Of a stretch of DNA of 64,000 nt, positions 7,961-16,954 are shown one piece after another. Position 1 is the stretch's first letter. The number at the start of each line of letters is the position of its first letter. A model generated the notes under the pieces. That model was not told the origin of the DNA and made no database searches. It saw nothing but the letters and a program-made list of their open reading frames with translations. The position numbers and the translations under genes were made by a program. Origin of the DNA: Methyloversatilis sp. XJ19-49 (GTDB lineage: Bacteria; Pseudomonadota; Gammaproteobacteria; Burkholderiales; Rhodocyclaceae); the NCBI RefSeq assembly GCF_024580145.1, contig NZ_JANINI010000002.1, positions 186,001 through 250,000 of the forward strand. Reading direction: 5' to 3'.

Positions 7961-9544
7961 TCAGGCGGCGAGCGACGGCACGCTGGCTTCGGTGTCGCCC
8001 AGCGTGAAGCAGAAGGTGGCGCCGGCGCCGGGTTCGGAACGCGCCCAGACGCGGCCGTTGTGACGACGGATGATGCGCTGGACCAGCGCCAGACCGATGC
8101 CGGTACCGTCGAACTCGCCATCGCGGTGCAGCCGGTTGAACGGGTGGAACAGCTTGTCGGCATGTGCCATGTCGAAGCCGACGCCGTTGTCCCGCACGTA
8201 GATCACGGCCTGCTGGCCCTTGCCTTCGCTGCCGATCTCGATCTGCGCATGCGCGGTCGGGGCGGAGAATTTCCATGCATTGCGCAGCAGATTGTCGAGC
8301 ACGATGCGCAGCAGGCCGACGTCACCGGCGACCAGCAGACCGGGCTGTATGCGGATGTCGCACTGGCGCGACGGCTCTGCGTTGCGCAGCACGTCGGTGA
8401 TGTCCTGTGCCAGCGCGCTCAGGTCGACCGGCTGGCGCTGCAACGGCAGGCGCGTGACGCGCGCCAGTTCAAGCAGGTCATCGACCAGGTGTTCCATGCG
8501 CAGCGCGGCGCGCAGGATGCGCTGCAGCGAATCGCGCGCACTGTCGGGCAGGCCGGTCACGCCGGGGCTGTTCAGTTCGGTGTCGAGCACGCTGGCAAAA
8601 CCGTGGATCGCACGCAGCGGCCCGCGCAGGTCGTGCGACACCGAATAGCTGAAGCTTTCCAGTTCCTCGAAAGCGGCCTTCAGACTGGCAGTACGGCTGC
8701 GCACCCGCTCGTCAAGTTCATGATTGAGCGCGCGCAGCTCCTCTTCGGCACGCACCTGCCGGCTGACGTCGCGCGCGCTGCCGCGGTAGCCGGCGATGTG
8801 GCCGGTGGCATCGCGCCACGGGCGGGCGGACAGCGCCATGATGCGCACGCTGCCATCCTGCTGCCGCCAGTCGATCACGACGTCGCGGAAGCTGCGCACC
8901 TCGCGCGCCAGCTGCGCCGGATCGTCCGGCCGCTGCAGGCCGGGCCGGCGCATCGCGAACAGGCCGTCCAGCGTGAGCCCGCGCAGCGGCCAGGCGCCAT
9001 CCGAGGTATGCACGATGACGCCATCGATGTCGGTTTCCCAGAACCAGTCGGCCGCCGCTTCCGCGAAGTCGCGCAGCCGGGTTCGTTCCGCTTCCAGTTC
9101 GCTGATCTTCTTGTCCAGCTTGTCGCGCAGGCGCTCGGCATAGAGCGCGTCGGCGTCGGTCGGCACCGGCCGGATCGCCTTGCGGCTCGCGGCAGATTCC
9201 AGTTCCAGGATGAGCCTGTCGATTTCGCACGGCTTGACCAGGAACAGGTCGGCACCCAGCTGATAGGCCAGTTCCTCGTCGCGCCGGTCGGTGAAGGTGG
9301 CGGTGTAGAACACGAACGGAACGCCCGACAGCTGCGGGTGGGCGCGCACCGCGCGGCACAGGCCATAACCGTCCAGCTCCGGCATCAGGATGTCCGACAC
9401 GATGAGGTCGGGGGTGTCGGCGAGCGCCAGGTCGAGTGCCTGCCGTCCGTCCGTCGCGGCCTGCACCTGGTGGCCACGCGCTTCCAGCGCTGCGCTCAGC
9501 ATCAGGCGTGAGTTTTCGTCGTCTTCAGCGATCAGGATGTGCAT
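7961..9544 (-). CDS. Receiver-PAS-histidine kinase hybrid
   Basis: A 527-residue soluble signalling protein. Residues 1-120 are a CheY-like receiver with acidic pocket EDD and phospho-acceptor Asp51 (SDILMPELDG) and a conserved Lys in LVKPCE. A coiled coil leads to a PAS domain (about 165-290), then a HisKA domain with SVSHDLRGPLRAIHGF and a HATPase domain with DNLLRNAWKF, DNGVGF and GTGIGLALV. No transmembrane segment. The start overlaps the stop of the lone receiver gene by one base, making it the last of three tightly coupled genes (12875 to 7961). Likely a phosphorelay component receiving phosphate at Asp51; its output target is not in the window. Confidence 0.92.
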   Translation of the reverse strand: MHILIAEDDENSRLMLSAALEARGHQVQAATDGRQALDLALADTPDLIVSDILMPELDGYGLCRAVRAHPQLSGVPFVFYTATFTDRRDEELAYQLGADLFLVKPCEIDRLILELESAASRKAIRPVPTDADALYAERLRDKLDKKISELEAERTRLRDFAEAAADWFWETDIDGVIVHTSDGAWPLRGLTLDGLFAMRRPGLQRPDDPAQLAREVRSFRDVVIDWRQQDGSVRIMALSARPWRDATGHIAGYRGSARDVSRQVRAEEELRALNHELDERVRSRTASLKAAFEELESFSYSVSHDLRGPLRAIHGFASVLDTELNSPGVTGLPDSARDSLQRILRAALRMEHLVDDLLELARVTRLPLQRQPVDLSALAQDITDVLRNAEPSRQCDIRIQPGLLVAGDVGLLRIVLDNLLRNAWKFSAPTAHAQIEIGSEGKGQQAVIYVRDNGVGFDMAHADKLFHPFNRLHRDGEFDGTGIGLALVQRIIRRHNGRVWARSEPGAGATFCFTLGDTEASVPSLAA

Positions 9545-9915
9545 CAGATGGCCTGCATCAGGACGTTTTCGATCTGCGCCATCACGCGCAGCGGATCGAC
9601 CGGCTTTTCGATGTAGCCGTTGCAGCCGGCCGCCAGCACGCGTTCGCGGTCGCCCGCCATGGCAAAGGACGTGATGGCGATCATCGGGATCGGTGCGCCG
9701 GTTTCGCCGGCCCGGATGCGGCGCGCCACTTCCAGGCCGTCGATGTCGGGCAGCTGGATGTCGAGCAGGATGAAGTCCGGGCGCTCGCGCAGCGCCTCTG
9801 CCACGCCATCCAGTCCGGTGATCGCGCTGCGCGTGGCATAGCCACCGGCATGCAGGATGAAGGTGATCAGTTCGAGGTTGTTTTCGTTGTCCTCGACCAC
9901 CAAGGCGGTCTTCAT
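9544..9915 (-). CDS. Single-domain response regulator
   Basis: A 123-residue stand-alone receiver: acidic pair VVEDNE at 7-11, phospho-acceptor Asp52 in LLDIQLPDIDG, conserved Ser/Thr in IAITSFA and Lys in YIEKPVDP. No output domain, so it works by protein contact or as a phosphate carrier, like CheY or DivK. It overlaps the stop of the upstream MASE1 kinase (bases 9912-9915, ATGA junction) and the start of the downstream hybrid kinase, so the three are probably translationally coupled. Confidence 0.93.
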   Translation of the reverse strand: MKTALVVEDNENNLELITFILHAGGYATRSAITGLDGVAEALRERPDFILLDIQLPDIDGLEVARRIRAGETGAPIPMIAITSFAMAGDRERVLAAGCNGYIEKPVDPLRVMAQIENVLMQAI

Positions 9916-12875
9916 GGCTTGACCCCGTTGCTGGCGCGTCCCGAACCTTCGCGCGGCACGTGCAACGTGAAGCGACTGCCGAGCCCCGGCGTGCTGCTGA
10001 CCTCGACCGAGCCGGACAGCAATTCGGTGGCGATCTTGCGCGTCAGGTAGAGGCCGAGGCCGGTACCGGGGGTTTTCACTCGCAGGTGGGAATCAATGCG
10101 TTCGAAGGGCTGGAACAAGCGGCTCAGGCCGGCTTCGTCCATGCCGATGCCTGTGTCTTCAACAGTGATGTCTAGCCAGCTTCCACGCACACACGCCTCC
10201 ACGGTGATAGTCCCTTCGACGGTGTACTTTACCGCGTTGCTCATGAAATTCAGCAGGCATTGCAGCAGCCTGCGGCGGTCTGCCTGGACCATGATGCCGG
10301 GCGGCACCGACACCCTGATCTCCAGCTTCTTCTCGCGCGCGGCCGGTTGCACGGTCTGCACCGCTTCATCGACCAGCGCTGCCACCTCGATACGCTCCTC
10401 GAATACGTCGATGAAGCCTGCTTCGATCTTCGAAATGTCGATCACGTCGGTGATCAGGGCGAGCAGGTGCTTTGCCGAGCCGTAAACCCGCTGCAACTGA
10501 TCCTGCTGGCGCGCGGTAAGTTCGCCTGCCATGCCGGCGAGCACGACACCAGTGAAGCCGATGATGGAATTGAGCGGTGTGCGCAGTTCATGCGACATCG
10601 AGGCGATGAACATCGACTTGAGCCGGTCGAGATCCTTCAGCTGCTCGTTCGCCTGCGCGAGTTCGGCGGTACGTTCGGTGACGCGCTGTTCCAGCGTTTC
10701 GTTCGCCACGCGCAGCGCAATCTCGTTGCGCTTGATGTCACCGATGTCGCGCAGCACGCTGGAAATGTACTGCACCTTGCCGCTGCCATCGAGATGCGCC
10801 AGGCGCACCGCAGACATCGGCACCAGCGTGCCGTTGCCTGCGCGCAGCGTTGTTTCGCCAATCCAGATGCCATCGCGCAGCACGGTCGGCAGCTGCACAT
10901 CGATGTAGTGGCGATAGCTGTCGGCCGGATAGAAATCGCGTGCCTGCAGTCGTTCCGGCAGTTCGTCCAGTGGCAGTCCGAGCATGCGGCGCGCCGCCAG
11001 ATTGAGATAGGACACATTGAGATCGGTGTCGACGGTGGACACGTAGTCAGGGGTCGCATCGAGGATTGCCGACAGGCGCGACTGTTCCTCCTGGGCGAGA
11101 CGCCTCTCGCGCGCCACCAGGAAGCGCCCGAGCTGCGAGGCCAGTTCGGCAGCGAAGCGGGCTTCGTCATGCGCCCACTCGCGTGTCCGGCCACGCTGTT
11201 CAAGGCAGACCACGCCGGCCAGCCGGCCGTCGAGAAACGCCGGCGCATCGAGCATGGCGGCGAGGCCTTCCCGGTCGAGGTAGTTGTCGGCGAGCTGTGC
11301 GGTGGCAGGGTGCGCGCGGGCGTCGCCGGCAGTGATCGTGCGGCCGCTGCGCAGCGCCGAGAAATAGTCGGGGAATGCCGCGGCATCAAGCACCTGGCCC
11401 TGCGTGTGGCCGTGCGTGATGGCCAGCTGGTCGATGTCGAACAGATCGAGGCAGACCAGTTGCCGCGTGTCGTCGTCCAGCCGCCACACGCTGGCACGAC
11501 TGACCGACAGTGACGCGGCGGCGACTTCGGTCAGCGTGGCCAGCGCATCGTCGTCACCGGCCGACAACGCGGTGTCGGTGCTCAGGCGCATGATCGCCGC
11601 CAGCTGCTTGTCCTGCCGCTCGAGCCGGCTGCGTTGCTCGCGCCGCGCGCGCAGATCGTCGGTCACGTCGATGAAGGTGGCCTGGATGGCCGGCTCGCCC
11701 CGCCACATGACCTGCCGGATATAGGCGTCCAGCGTACGTCGCTCGCCGTCGGCGCGCGTCACGCCGGCCTGCATCGGCAGGATGCGGCCGGACGACAGCT
11801 GGCGGCGGTTGCTGTCGCTGTCGACCACCGGCAGGTCGTCGGCGACGATCATGTCGGCCAGCGAACCTTGCGCCATCAGGTCGGCCACCGACTGGAAGCC
11901 CAGCAGCTCGGCTGCCCGCCGGTTCGCGAACAGCGGCTGGAAGCGCCGGTGGATGAGAATGCCCTGGATCGAGCCGTCGAACAGGTCGAGCAGCTGCGCC
12001 TCGCGCGTGTGCGCCCGGCGAGACGCACTCGCGCGCTCGTTCAGCGTGATCGACAGGGCATAGGACGCTATCGACAAGGTGATGATGAAGGTCTGCAGCA
12101 GCAGCAGCGCGCGCAGCGGGGTGTCGTTGCCGAACGGGCCGGTGCCCTGGCTCGTGCCCCAGAAGGCGAGCCCGTGCATGAGCACCAGCAGCAGGCTCAT
12201 CCAGCGCACCTTGAGGCGGATGGCCGACAGCACCAGCACGGCTGGCAGCATGAACATGAACGGCTCCGGGCCATCCAGTACGCGCAGGAAGATCGCTGCC
12301 GTGGTCAGCAGGGTCAGCGCGAACCACGGCAGCACCTTCGGCAGATCGGCCGCTACCCGCCGCCAGTCCTGCCTGTCCAGCCAGCCGGCCACCAGCTGCA
12401 CCGTCAGCACCGTACCCGCGAAGCTGGCGGCCGCATGCAGTGTCCAGTCCGAAACGTACATCGGCGCGCCCGGATGCCAGGCCAGCCGGGCGCCGTGGAT
12501 AACCGACAGCAACAGCGCAATCGCGAGGAACCACATGTAGTGATCGGCGCGCATGCGTGGAAAGGGCTGCACCGGAAAATGGCGCAGCATCTGAGTGCCG
12601 GCGCCGGTCAGCAGGCCGATGACGATCGCCGAGCCGAGCGCCGGCAGCGGCGTTGCGCCGGCATGCAGCGCCAGCGCGAGATCGGTCAGCATGATGGCGG
12701 GCAGGTGACGCAGGCCGAACAGCAGCACAATGGCGAGCGCCGTGCCGAGCGCCAGCTGGATGACCGGCGGCTGACCGTCCGACAGGCCGAGCAGCGGATC
12801 GACCAGCACGGCAGCGGCATAGGCAGGCACGGCGGCGAGCAGCGGAGCGATCTTCACGGAATGAGGCACGATCAC
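9912..12875 (-). CDS. MASE1-type membrane sensor histidine kinase (PAS-GAF-PAS)
   Basis: About 987 residues from GTG 12875 (GTG 12869 or 12857 are possible; the frame stays open further upstream but that part lacks family character). The first 290 residues form roughly eight hydrophobic helices resembling MASE1. Then come a PAS domain (about 305-425), a GAF-like domain (about 440-590), a second PAS (about 600-725), a coiled coil, HisKA with SMSHELRTPLNSIIGF and a HATPase domain with the N-box NFMSNAVKY, DTGIGM and GTGLGLYL. It lacks a C-terminal receiver; the next gene supplies one in trans. First gene of a three-gene signalling operon, divergent from the ChaN-like gene. The signal sensed is unknown. 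Confidence 0.9.
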   Translation of the reverse strand: MIVPHSVKIAPLLAAVPAYAAAVLVDPLLGLSDGQPPVIQLALGTALAIVLLFGLRHLPAIMLTDLALALHAGATPLPALGSAIVIGLLTGAGTQMLRHFPVQPFPRMRADHYMWFLAIALLLSVIHGARLAWHPGAPMYVSDWTLHAAASFAGTVLTVQLVAGWLDRQDWRRVAADLPKVLPWFALTLLTTAAIFLRVLDGPEPFMFMLPAVLVLSAIRLKVRWMSLLLVLMHGLAFWGTSQGTGPFGNDTPLRALLLLQTFIITLSIASYALSITLNERASASRRAHTREAQLLDLFDGSIQGILIHRRFQPLFANRRAAELLGFQSVADLMAQGSLADMIVADDLPVVDSDSNRRQLSSGRILPMQAGVTRADGERRTLDAYIRQVMWRGEPAIQATFIDVTDDLRARREQRSRLERQDKQLAAIMRLSTDTALSAGDDDALATLTEVAAASLSVSRASVWRLDDDTRQLVCLDLFDIDQLAITHGHTQGQVLDAAAFPDYFSALRSGRTITAGDARAHPATAQLADNYLDREGLAAMLDAPAFLDGRLAGVVCLEQRGRTREWAHDEARFAAELASQLGRFLVARERRLAQEEQSRLSAILDATPDYVSTVDTDLNVSYLNLAARRMLGLPLDELPERLQARDFYPADSYRHYIDVQLPTVLRDGIWIGETTLRAGNGTLVPMSAVRLAHLDGSGKVQYISSVLRDIGDIKRNEIALRVANETLEQRVTERTAELAQANEQLKDLDRLKSMFIASMSHELRTPLNSIIGFTGVVLAGMAGELTARQQDQLQRVYGSAKHLLALITDVIDISKIEAGFIDVFEERIEVAALVDEAVQTVQPAAREKKLEIRVSVPPGIMVQADRRRLLQCLLNFMSNAVKYTVEGTITVEACVRGSWLDITVEDTGIGMDEAGLSRLFQPFERIDSHLRVKTPGTGLGLYLTRKIATELLSGSVEVSSTPGLGSRFTLHVPREGSGRASNGVKP

Positions 12876-13057
12876 GTGTCGGCGATAAACTGATCTGCAT
12901 GTTAAAGCCGTTCCGCCCCGGGCAAGTGTGCGGAACGAACGCCCGGCCGATGCGTCCACCTGCGCGACGTGGGCCGTTGCCTGCACCCTGGCATGTGCCC
13001 TGACGATCCACCCTGACGCTTTCCCATTCCCTGCCCACCCCACCTGATGACCCTGCG

Positions 13058-13948
13058 ATGCGATCAATGATGCGGACAGCCGCCCTGTGCGGAGGATTCC
13101 TTCTGGCGCCTGCGGTACCGGCGGCCTCTTGCGTGACGCCCGGCAGTTGGCTGGAACCGGGGCAGGGCGAGACCGAAAGTGCCGCGCTGATGCGCCGCAT
13201 GAACCGGCAGTCGGTCGTGCTGCTGGGCGAAACGCATGACAGTGCGGCCCACCATGACTGGCAGCTCGACACGCTGCGCGCGTTGCATGCGCTGCGTCCG
13301 CGCCTGGTGATCGGTCTCGAAATGCTGCCACGCAGCGCCCAACCGGCACTCGATGCCTGGGTGCGCGGTGAACTGAGCGAAGCGGCGCTGTTCGAGCGCA
13401 CCGACTGGAAGCGTGTCTGGGGCATGCCGCCCGAGCTGTACGCCGGCATCTTCCGCTTCGCGCGCGACAAGGCAGTGCCGCTGCGCGCACTCAACATTGA
13501 CCGCAAGGTGGTGCGCGAGGTGTCGCGGCTGGGGCTGGCCGGTGTGCCAACGGCGAGCCGCGAGGGGGTCGGAACGCCGGCCGGCGCGCAGGCGCCCTAT
13601 CGTGACTGGCTCAGACAGATCTGGAGCGACCACATGCCGGCTGGCAAGGCGATGCCGGACGACGCCTTCGGCCGCTTTCTCGATGGTCAGCTTCTGTGGG
13701 ACCGCGCCATGGCAGAGGCACTGGCCGGCGCAGTGCGCGAACAGCCGGACGCGCTGGTCGTCGGCCTGATGGGCAGCGGCCACGTCATCCACGGCTATGG
13801 CGTGGAACACCAGCTGCGCGACCTTGGCGTGCCCGATGTCGGCAGCCTGCTGCCGTGGGACGCCGACGGCGACTGCGCCGATCTGGTCGCCGGGGTGGCC
13901 GATGCGGTGTTCGGCATCGTGCCGCCGGCGCGGGGCGCACAGCCTTGA
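13058..13948 (+). CDS. ChaN-family (DUF399) exported protein
   Basis: A 296-residue protein with an N-terminal signal peptide (AALCGGFLLAPAVPAAS). The core shows the ChaN/DUF399 hallmarks: VVLLGETHDSAAHH near 50-63, GLEMLPRS, and a late GSGHVIHGYGV. ChaN of Campylobacter is an iron-regulated lipoprotein that binds haem; whether this one does is untested. A Cys (SCVTPG) lies just after the signal sequence but without a clear lipobox. Its TGA overlaps the ATG of the peptidase gene that follows, so the two are coupled. The M at residue 5 is an alternative start. Confidence 0.85.
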   Translation: MRSMMRTAALCGGFLLAPAVPAASCVTPGSWLEPGQGETESAALMRRMNRQSVVLLGETHDSAAHHDWQLDTLRALHALRPRLVIGLEMLPRSAQPALDAWVRGELSEAALFERTDWKRVWGMPPELYAGIFRFARDKAVPLRALNIDRKVVREVSRLGLAGVPTASREGVGTPAGAQAPYRDWLRQIWSDHMPAGKAMPDDAFGRFLDGQLLWDRAMAEALAGAVREQPDALVVGLMGSGHVIHGYGVEHQLRDLGVPDVGSLLPWDADGDCADLVAGVADAVFGIVPPARGAQP

Positions 13949-15948
13949 TGCTGACGCCGGGCTGGCGTGCGCTTGCCGTGGCGCTGAGCGCGGCGCTGTC
14001 CCCCCTGCCGGCGCTCGCTGCACCGCAACTCGACCTCGTCGTCAGGCTGGAACCGACGCAGGGCAGCCTGAGCGCGCACGCGCTGATTGCGCTGCCTGCG
14101 CACGAGGCGATCGACCTGCGCATCGATGCCCGCCATCGCGTCACGTCGATGCAGCTCGACGGCGGCGCACTGCGTGCCTCGACCGAAGGCGGACTGCAGC
14201 GCATCCGCATTGCAGCGGCAAAACGGCCACGCCAGCTTGAATTGCGCTGGGCCATCCGGGCCGATGCGCCGGATGCCGGCGCCACACATCGCGATACGCT
14301 GACCGCCTTCGCGCCGCAGATTGGCGAAGCCGGCAGTTTCCTGGCGGCTGGCGGCGCCTGGTATCCGCTGCCCTTCGACAGCGCCGGCCCGCTGCTGCAC
14401 CGTTATCGCCTGACCGTCGACCTGCCGGCTGCGCAGCGCGCACTGGCGCCCGGTGACCGCCAGTTCGACACGGTGCGCGACGGCCGGCGCACGGTGCGTT
14501 TCGACATGGCACAGGACAGCGAGGGGGCCGACCTGATGGCCGGACCGTGGGTCGAAGCCGAGCGCAGCGTGCGCTCGATCGATGGCCGCACGCTGACGCT
14601 GACCACATTGTTTCACCCGGACATCGCCGATCAGGCCGAGGGCTACCTCGACGCCGCCGCGAGCCACCTGGCGCGCATCGAACAGACCCTGGGCGCCTAC
14701 CCGTACAGCCGCTTCAGCATTGCGTCGTCACCCACGCCGACCGGATTCGGCATGGCCGGCCTGACCTATCTGGGCATCGAAGTGCTGCGCCTGCCCTTCA
14801 TCCGCCACACCTCGCTGCCGCACGAAATCCTGCACAACTGGTGGGGCAACGGCGTCTATCTTGCGCTGGCGGGTGGCAACTGGTCGGAAGGGCTGACCAC
14901 GTTCATGGCCGACTACGCGCTGCGCGAGGCGAATCAGGGCGAAGAGGGCGCGCGTGCCATGCGGCTCGACTGGCTGCGCGGCCTGTCGGCGCTGTCACCG
15001 GCGGCGCAAGGCAGTCTGGCCAGCTTCGGCGGACGCACGCATGACGCGTCGCAATCCATCGGTTACCACAAGGCCGCACTGGTGTTCCTGATGCTGCACG
15101 ACACGCTGGGCGCATCGGCATTCGACCGTGCGCTGCGCGACTTCTGGCAGGCACACCGCCATCGGCGCGCCGGCTGGCCGGACCTGCGCGCGGCGTTCGA
15201 ACATGCCTCGGGCCGCGATCTCGGACGCCATTTCGCACTGTGGGTGGACGGCAGCGGACTGGCTGCCCCGACGATCGCCGGGGCTGTGGCCGGTCCGGAC
15301 GGTCTGACCGTCACGCTGCAGCAGCCGGCACCGCACTATCCGCTGGAGGTACCGCTGCATGTGCGGATTGCCGGGCAGGTCCGGATCGAACGGGTGGCGC
15401 TGCCGGGTGCGCAGGCACGGGTCAGCCTGCCGCCCGCGGCGGGCTGCGCCGAGCTGGCGCTCGACCCGGATTTCCGTCTGGCGCGCCGTCTGGCACCGGG
15501 CGAAGCACCGCCGGTGCTGCGCGAAGCCACGCTGGACGACACGCTCGGCCTGACCGTGCTGCCGGGCGACGAGCGCCTCGCGACGGCGGCCCGCACGCTG
15601 ACTGCACAGTGGCTTGACCGCACGCCGACCATCGTCGACGCCGCAGAAGCGCCGGGCAGGGCGTCGCGCATGGTCATCGGCAATTTCGCGGACATCGACG
15701 GCTGGCTGGCACGGCACCGTCTGCCGGCGCGCGACCGGGACGGCGAGGTCGTCGCCTGGGCGCTGCGCGCTCCGGCTGGTGGCACACTTGCGCTGGTTGC
15801 CGCGCGCGACGCAAACGCGCTGACAAAGGCGACGCGCACCCTGCCGCACTATGGGCAGCAGGGCTGGGTCACGCTGGCCGGCGGCCGCGCCGCCACACGC
15901 GGTCAGTGGCCGGCGGCGACGGTCTGGACGAAAACCTGCGTGCGCTGA
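13948..15948 (+). CDS. Exported M1-type (gluzincin) metallopeptidase
   Basis: A 666-residue protein whose ATG overlaps the previous stop. A signal peptide is present (VALSAALSPLPALA-AP). The catalytic centre is HEILHNWWGN with His292, Glu293 and His296, and the third zinc ligand is probably Glu314 in NWSEGL, the arrangement of family M1 aminopeptidases. The first 200 residues form the beta-rich N-terminal domain, and residues beyond about 440 a beta domain ending in a poorly defined tail. It is likely periplasmic. Pairing with a ChaN-like gene suggests a shared function such as peptide or haem-protein handling, which is speculative. Confidence 0.88.
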   Translation: MLTPGWRALAVALSAALSPLPALAAPQLDLVVRLEPTQGSLSAHALIALPAHEAIDLRIDARHRVTSMQLDGGALRASTEGGLQRIRIAAAKRPRQLELRWAIRADAPDAGATHRDTLTAFAPQIGEAGSFLAAGGAWYPLPFDSAGPLLHRYRLTVDLPAAQRALAPGDRQFDTVRDGRRTVRFDMAQDSEGADLMAGPWVEAERSVRSIDGRTLTLTTLFHPDIADQAEGYLDAAASHLARIEQTLGAYPYSRFSIASSPTPTGFGMAGLTYLGIEVLRLPFIRHTSLPHEILHNWWGNGVYLALAGGNWSEGLTTFMADYALREANQGEEGARAMRLDWLRGLSALSPAAQGSLASFGGRTHDASQSIGYHKAALVFLMLHDTLGASAFDRALRDFWQAHRHRRAGWPDLRAAFEHASGRDLGRHFALWVDGSGLAAPTIAGAVAGPDGLTVTLQQPAPHYPLEVPLHVRIAGQVRIERVALPGAQARVSLPPAAGCAELALDPDFRLARRLAPGEAPPVLREATLDDTLGLTVLPGDERLATAARTLTAQWLDRTPTIVDAAEAPGRASRMVIGNFADIDGWLARHRLPARDRDGEVVAWALRAPAGGTLALVAARDANALTKATRTLPHYGQQGWVTLAGGRAATRGQWPAATVWTKTCVR

Positions 15949-15954
15949 GCGTAT

Positions 15955-16155
15955 TTATATATGGGGGGCTTGCTCCGGGTGGCGGATCAGCCACGCGGCG
16001 TAACGGCGCTCGTAATCGAGCTTGTCTTCCTGATAAACGGTCCATACGCAGCGTTCGCAGGCGGATTCGCAGCATTCGGAATCCATGGGCATGCTGGGCG
16101 GCACGGGCGCCGGGTCGCTCGGGATGGAAGGGCGGGCGATGGTCAGTTCGGTCAT
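15955..16155 (-). CDS. Small Cys-rich Oxidored-like domain protein
   Basis: A 66-residue protein with the compact motif CCESACERCVWTVYQ and a following LDYERRYAAW, characteristic of the small Oxidored-like (PF09791) domain family. The N-terminal 25 residues are Pro/Ser-rich. No export signal. Its ATG overlaps the stop of the HPt gene (ATGA at 16152-16155), so it is the last gene of a short operon. Four cysteines in eight residues suggest metal or redox chemistry; no function has been shown. Confidence 0.8.
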   Translation of the reverse strand: MTELTIARPSIPSDPAPVPPSMPMDSECCESACERCVWTVYQEDKLDYERRYAAWLIRHPEQAPHI

Positions 16156-16520
16156 GATCGGATCAATGTGCGGATGTGGCAGGCGGCGCGGTTGTAACAG
16201 GTTTCAAGTCGTGACAGTTCTGCATCCAGGTCGAGCGCCGGATCGGCTCGTTTCAAGTGCTGTTCCAGCGTGTATGCCACATCAGACAGCTCGATCGCGC
16301 CAACGTTTCCGGCGCTGCCCTTCACACCGTGAATCGCCTTGAGCAACGCGTCCGGCTCGCCAGCCAGCCGTGCCAGACGCGCGCCGGCCAGAATCGCTGG
16401 CGCATCAATGAGCCAGGTACGCAGGATGTCGTCCAGCGCATCGCCGAGCAGCGCACGCAGGTCATCAAGCCTTGCCGTGTCGATGACCCGGCTCTCAACA
16501 ATGTCAGGATCGGTCGGCAT
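16152..16520 (-). CDS. Stand-alone HPt phosphotransfer protein
   Basis: A 122-residue alpha-helical protein with the HPt signature AIHGVKGSAGNVGA; the phospho-accepting His is in IHGVKGSA. The start at ATG 16520 (MPTDPD) is preferred because AGG stands just upstream; a TTG four codons earlier is possible. HPt proteins relay phosphate between receivers in multistep phosphorelays. No kinase adjoins, but the receiver-kinase genes at 7961-12875 are natural candidate partners. Conserved residues around the His are intact. Confidence 0.88.
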   Translation of the reverse strand: MPTDPDIVESRVIDTARLDDLRALLGDALDDILRTWLIDAPAILAGARLARLAGEPDALLKAIHGVKGSAGNVGAIELSDVAYTLEQHLKRADPALDLDAELSRLETCYNRAACHIRTLIRS

Positions 16521-16580
16521 GCACCTAATCAATGGAAGGATGCTGCGTTATCGGCCGCAGGTGCGCCGGCTGAATGCCGC

Positions 16581-16898
16581 TCAGCTTTCCCAGATCACCG
16601 GTTCGCTGGCGCGCAGTGACCTTTCCATCTGTTCGATCAGCGGTACCGCGCGCTGTGCCAGCGACACGGGCACCGGCGCGCGTGCCGGATCGACGTCGTC
16701 GGGTTCAGGCTGGCCGCGCTGTGCCGCGCGGCTGCTTTCGGCCGCCTCGCGCAGCCGCGCGATGGCGTCCGGCAGTTGTTCAAGTGTGATAATTCCACGC
16801 GGCTCGAAAGCCTTGCCCATCAACGACAGCAGGTCCTTTGCGACGTCGCCGAACATGATGGTGTCCGCAGTGGCCCGGGATTTGAAGGTGATGATCAT
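16581..16898 (-). CDS. DUF1840-family protein
   Basis: A 105-residue cytoplasmic protein beginning MIITFKSRATADTIMFGDVA and continuing AKDLLSLMGK, the conserved N-terminal segment of DUF1840, a family common in betaproteobacteria and of unknown function. The C-terminal third is helical and ends in PVIWES. ATG 16898 is fixed by this conserved N-terminus although the frame is open further upstream. It is divergent from the ROK kinase gene, 56 bp away. Confidence 0.87.
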   Translation of the reverse strand: MIITFKSRATADTIMFGDVAKDLLSLMGKAFEPRGIITLEQLPDAIARLREAAESSRAAQRGQPEPDDVDPARAPVPVSLAQRAVPLIEQMERSLRASEPVIWES

Positions 16899-16954
16899 GA
16901 TGGTTTCGCCGTCGGATGAAGAAGTCCTGATTGTCGCATCGCGCGGGAGGCCGC

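Noticed and set aside
8060-9511. A 483-codon open frame on the plus strand opposite the hybrid kinase
   Set aside because: It is antisense to a clear receiver-PAS-kinase gene, shows His/Arg/Gln-rich composition typical of reverse-strand reading of GC-rich genes, and has no family-like motifs.
11554-13506. A 650-codon minus-strand frame overlapping the MASE1 kinase
   Set aside because: It is out of frame with the kinase, Arg/Ala/Pro-rich and carries no conserved motif; the kinase frame has intact H, N and G boxes.
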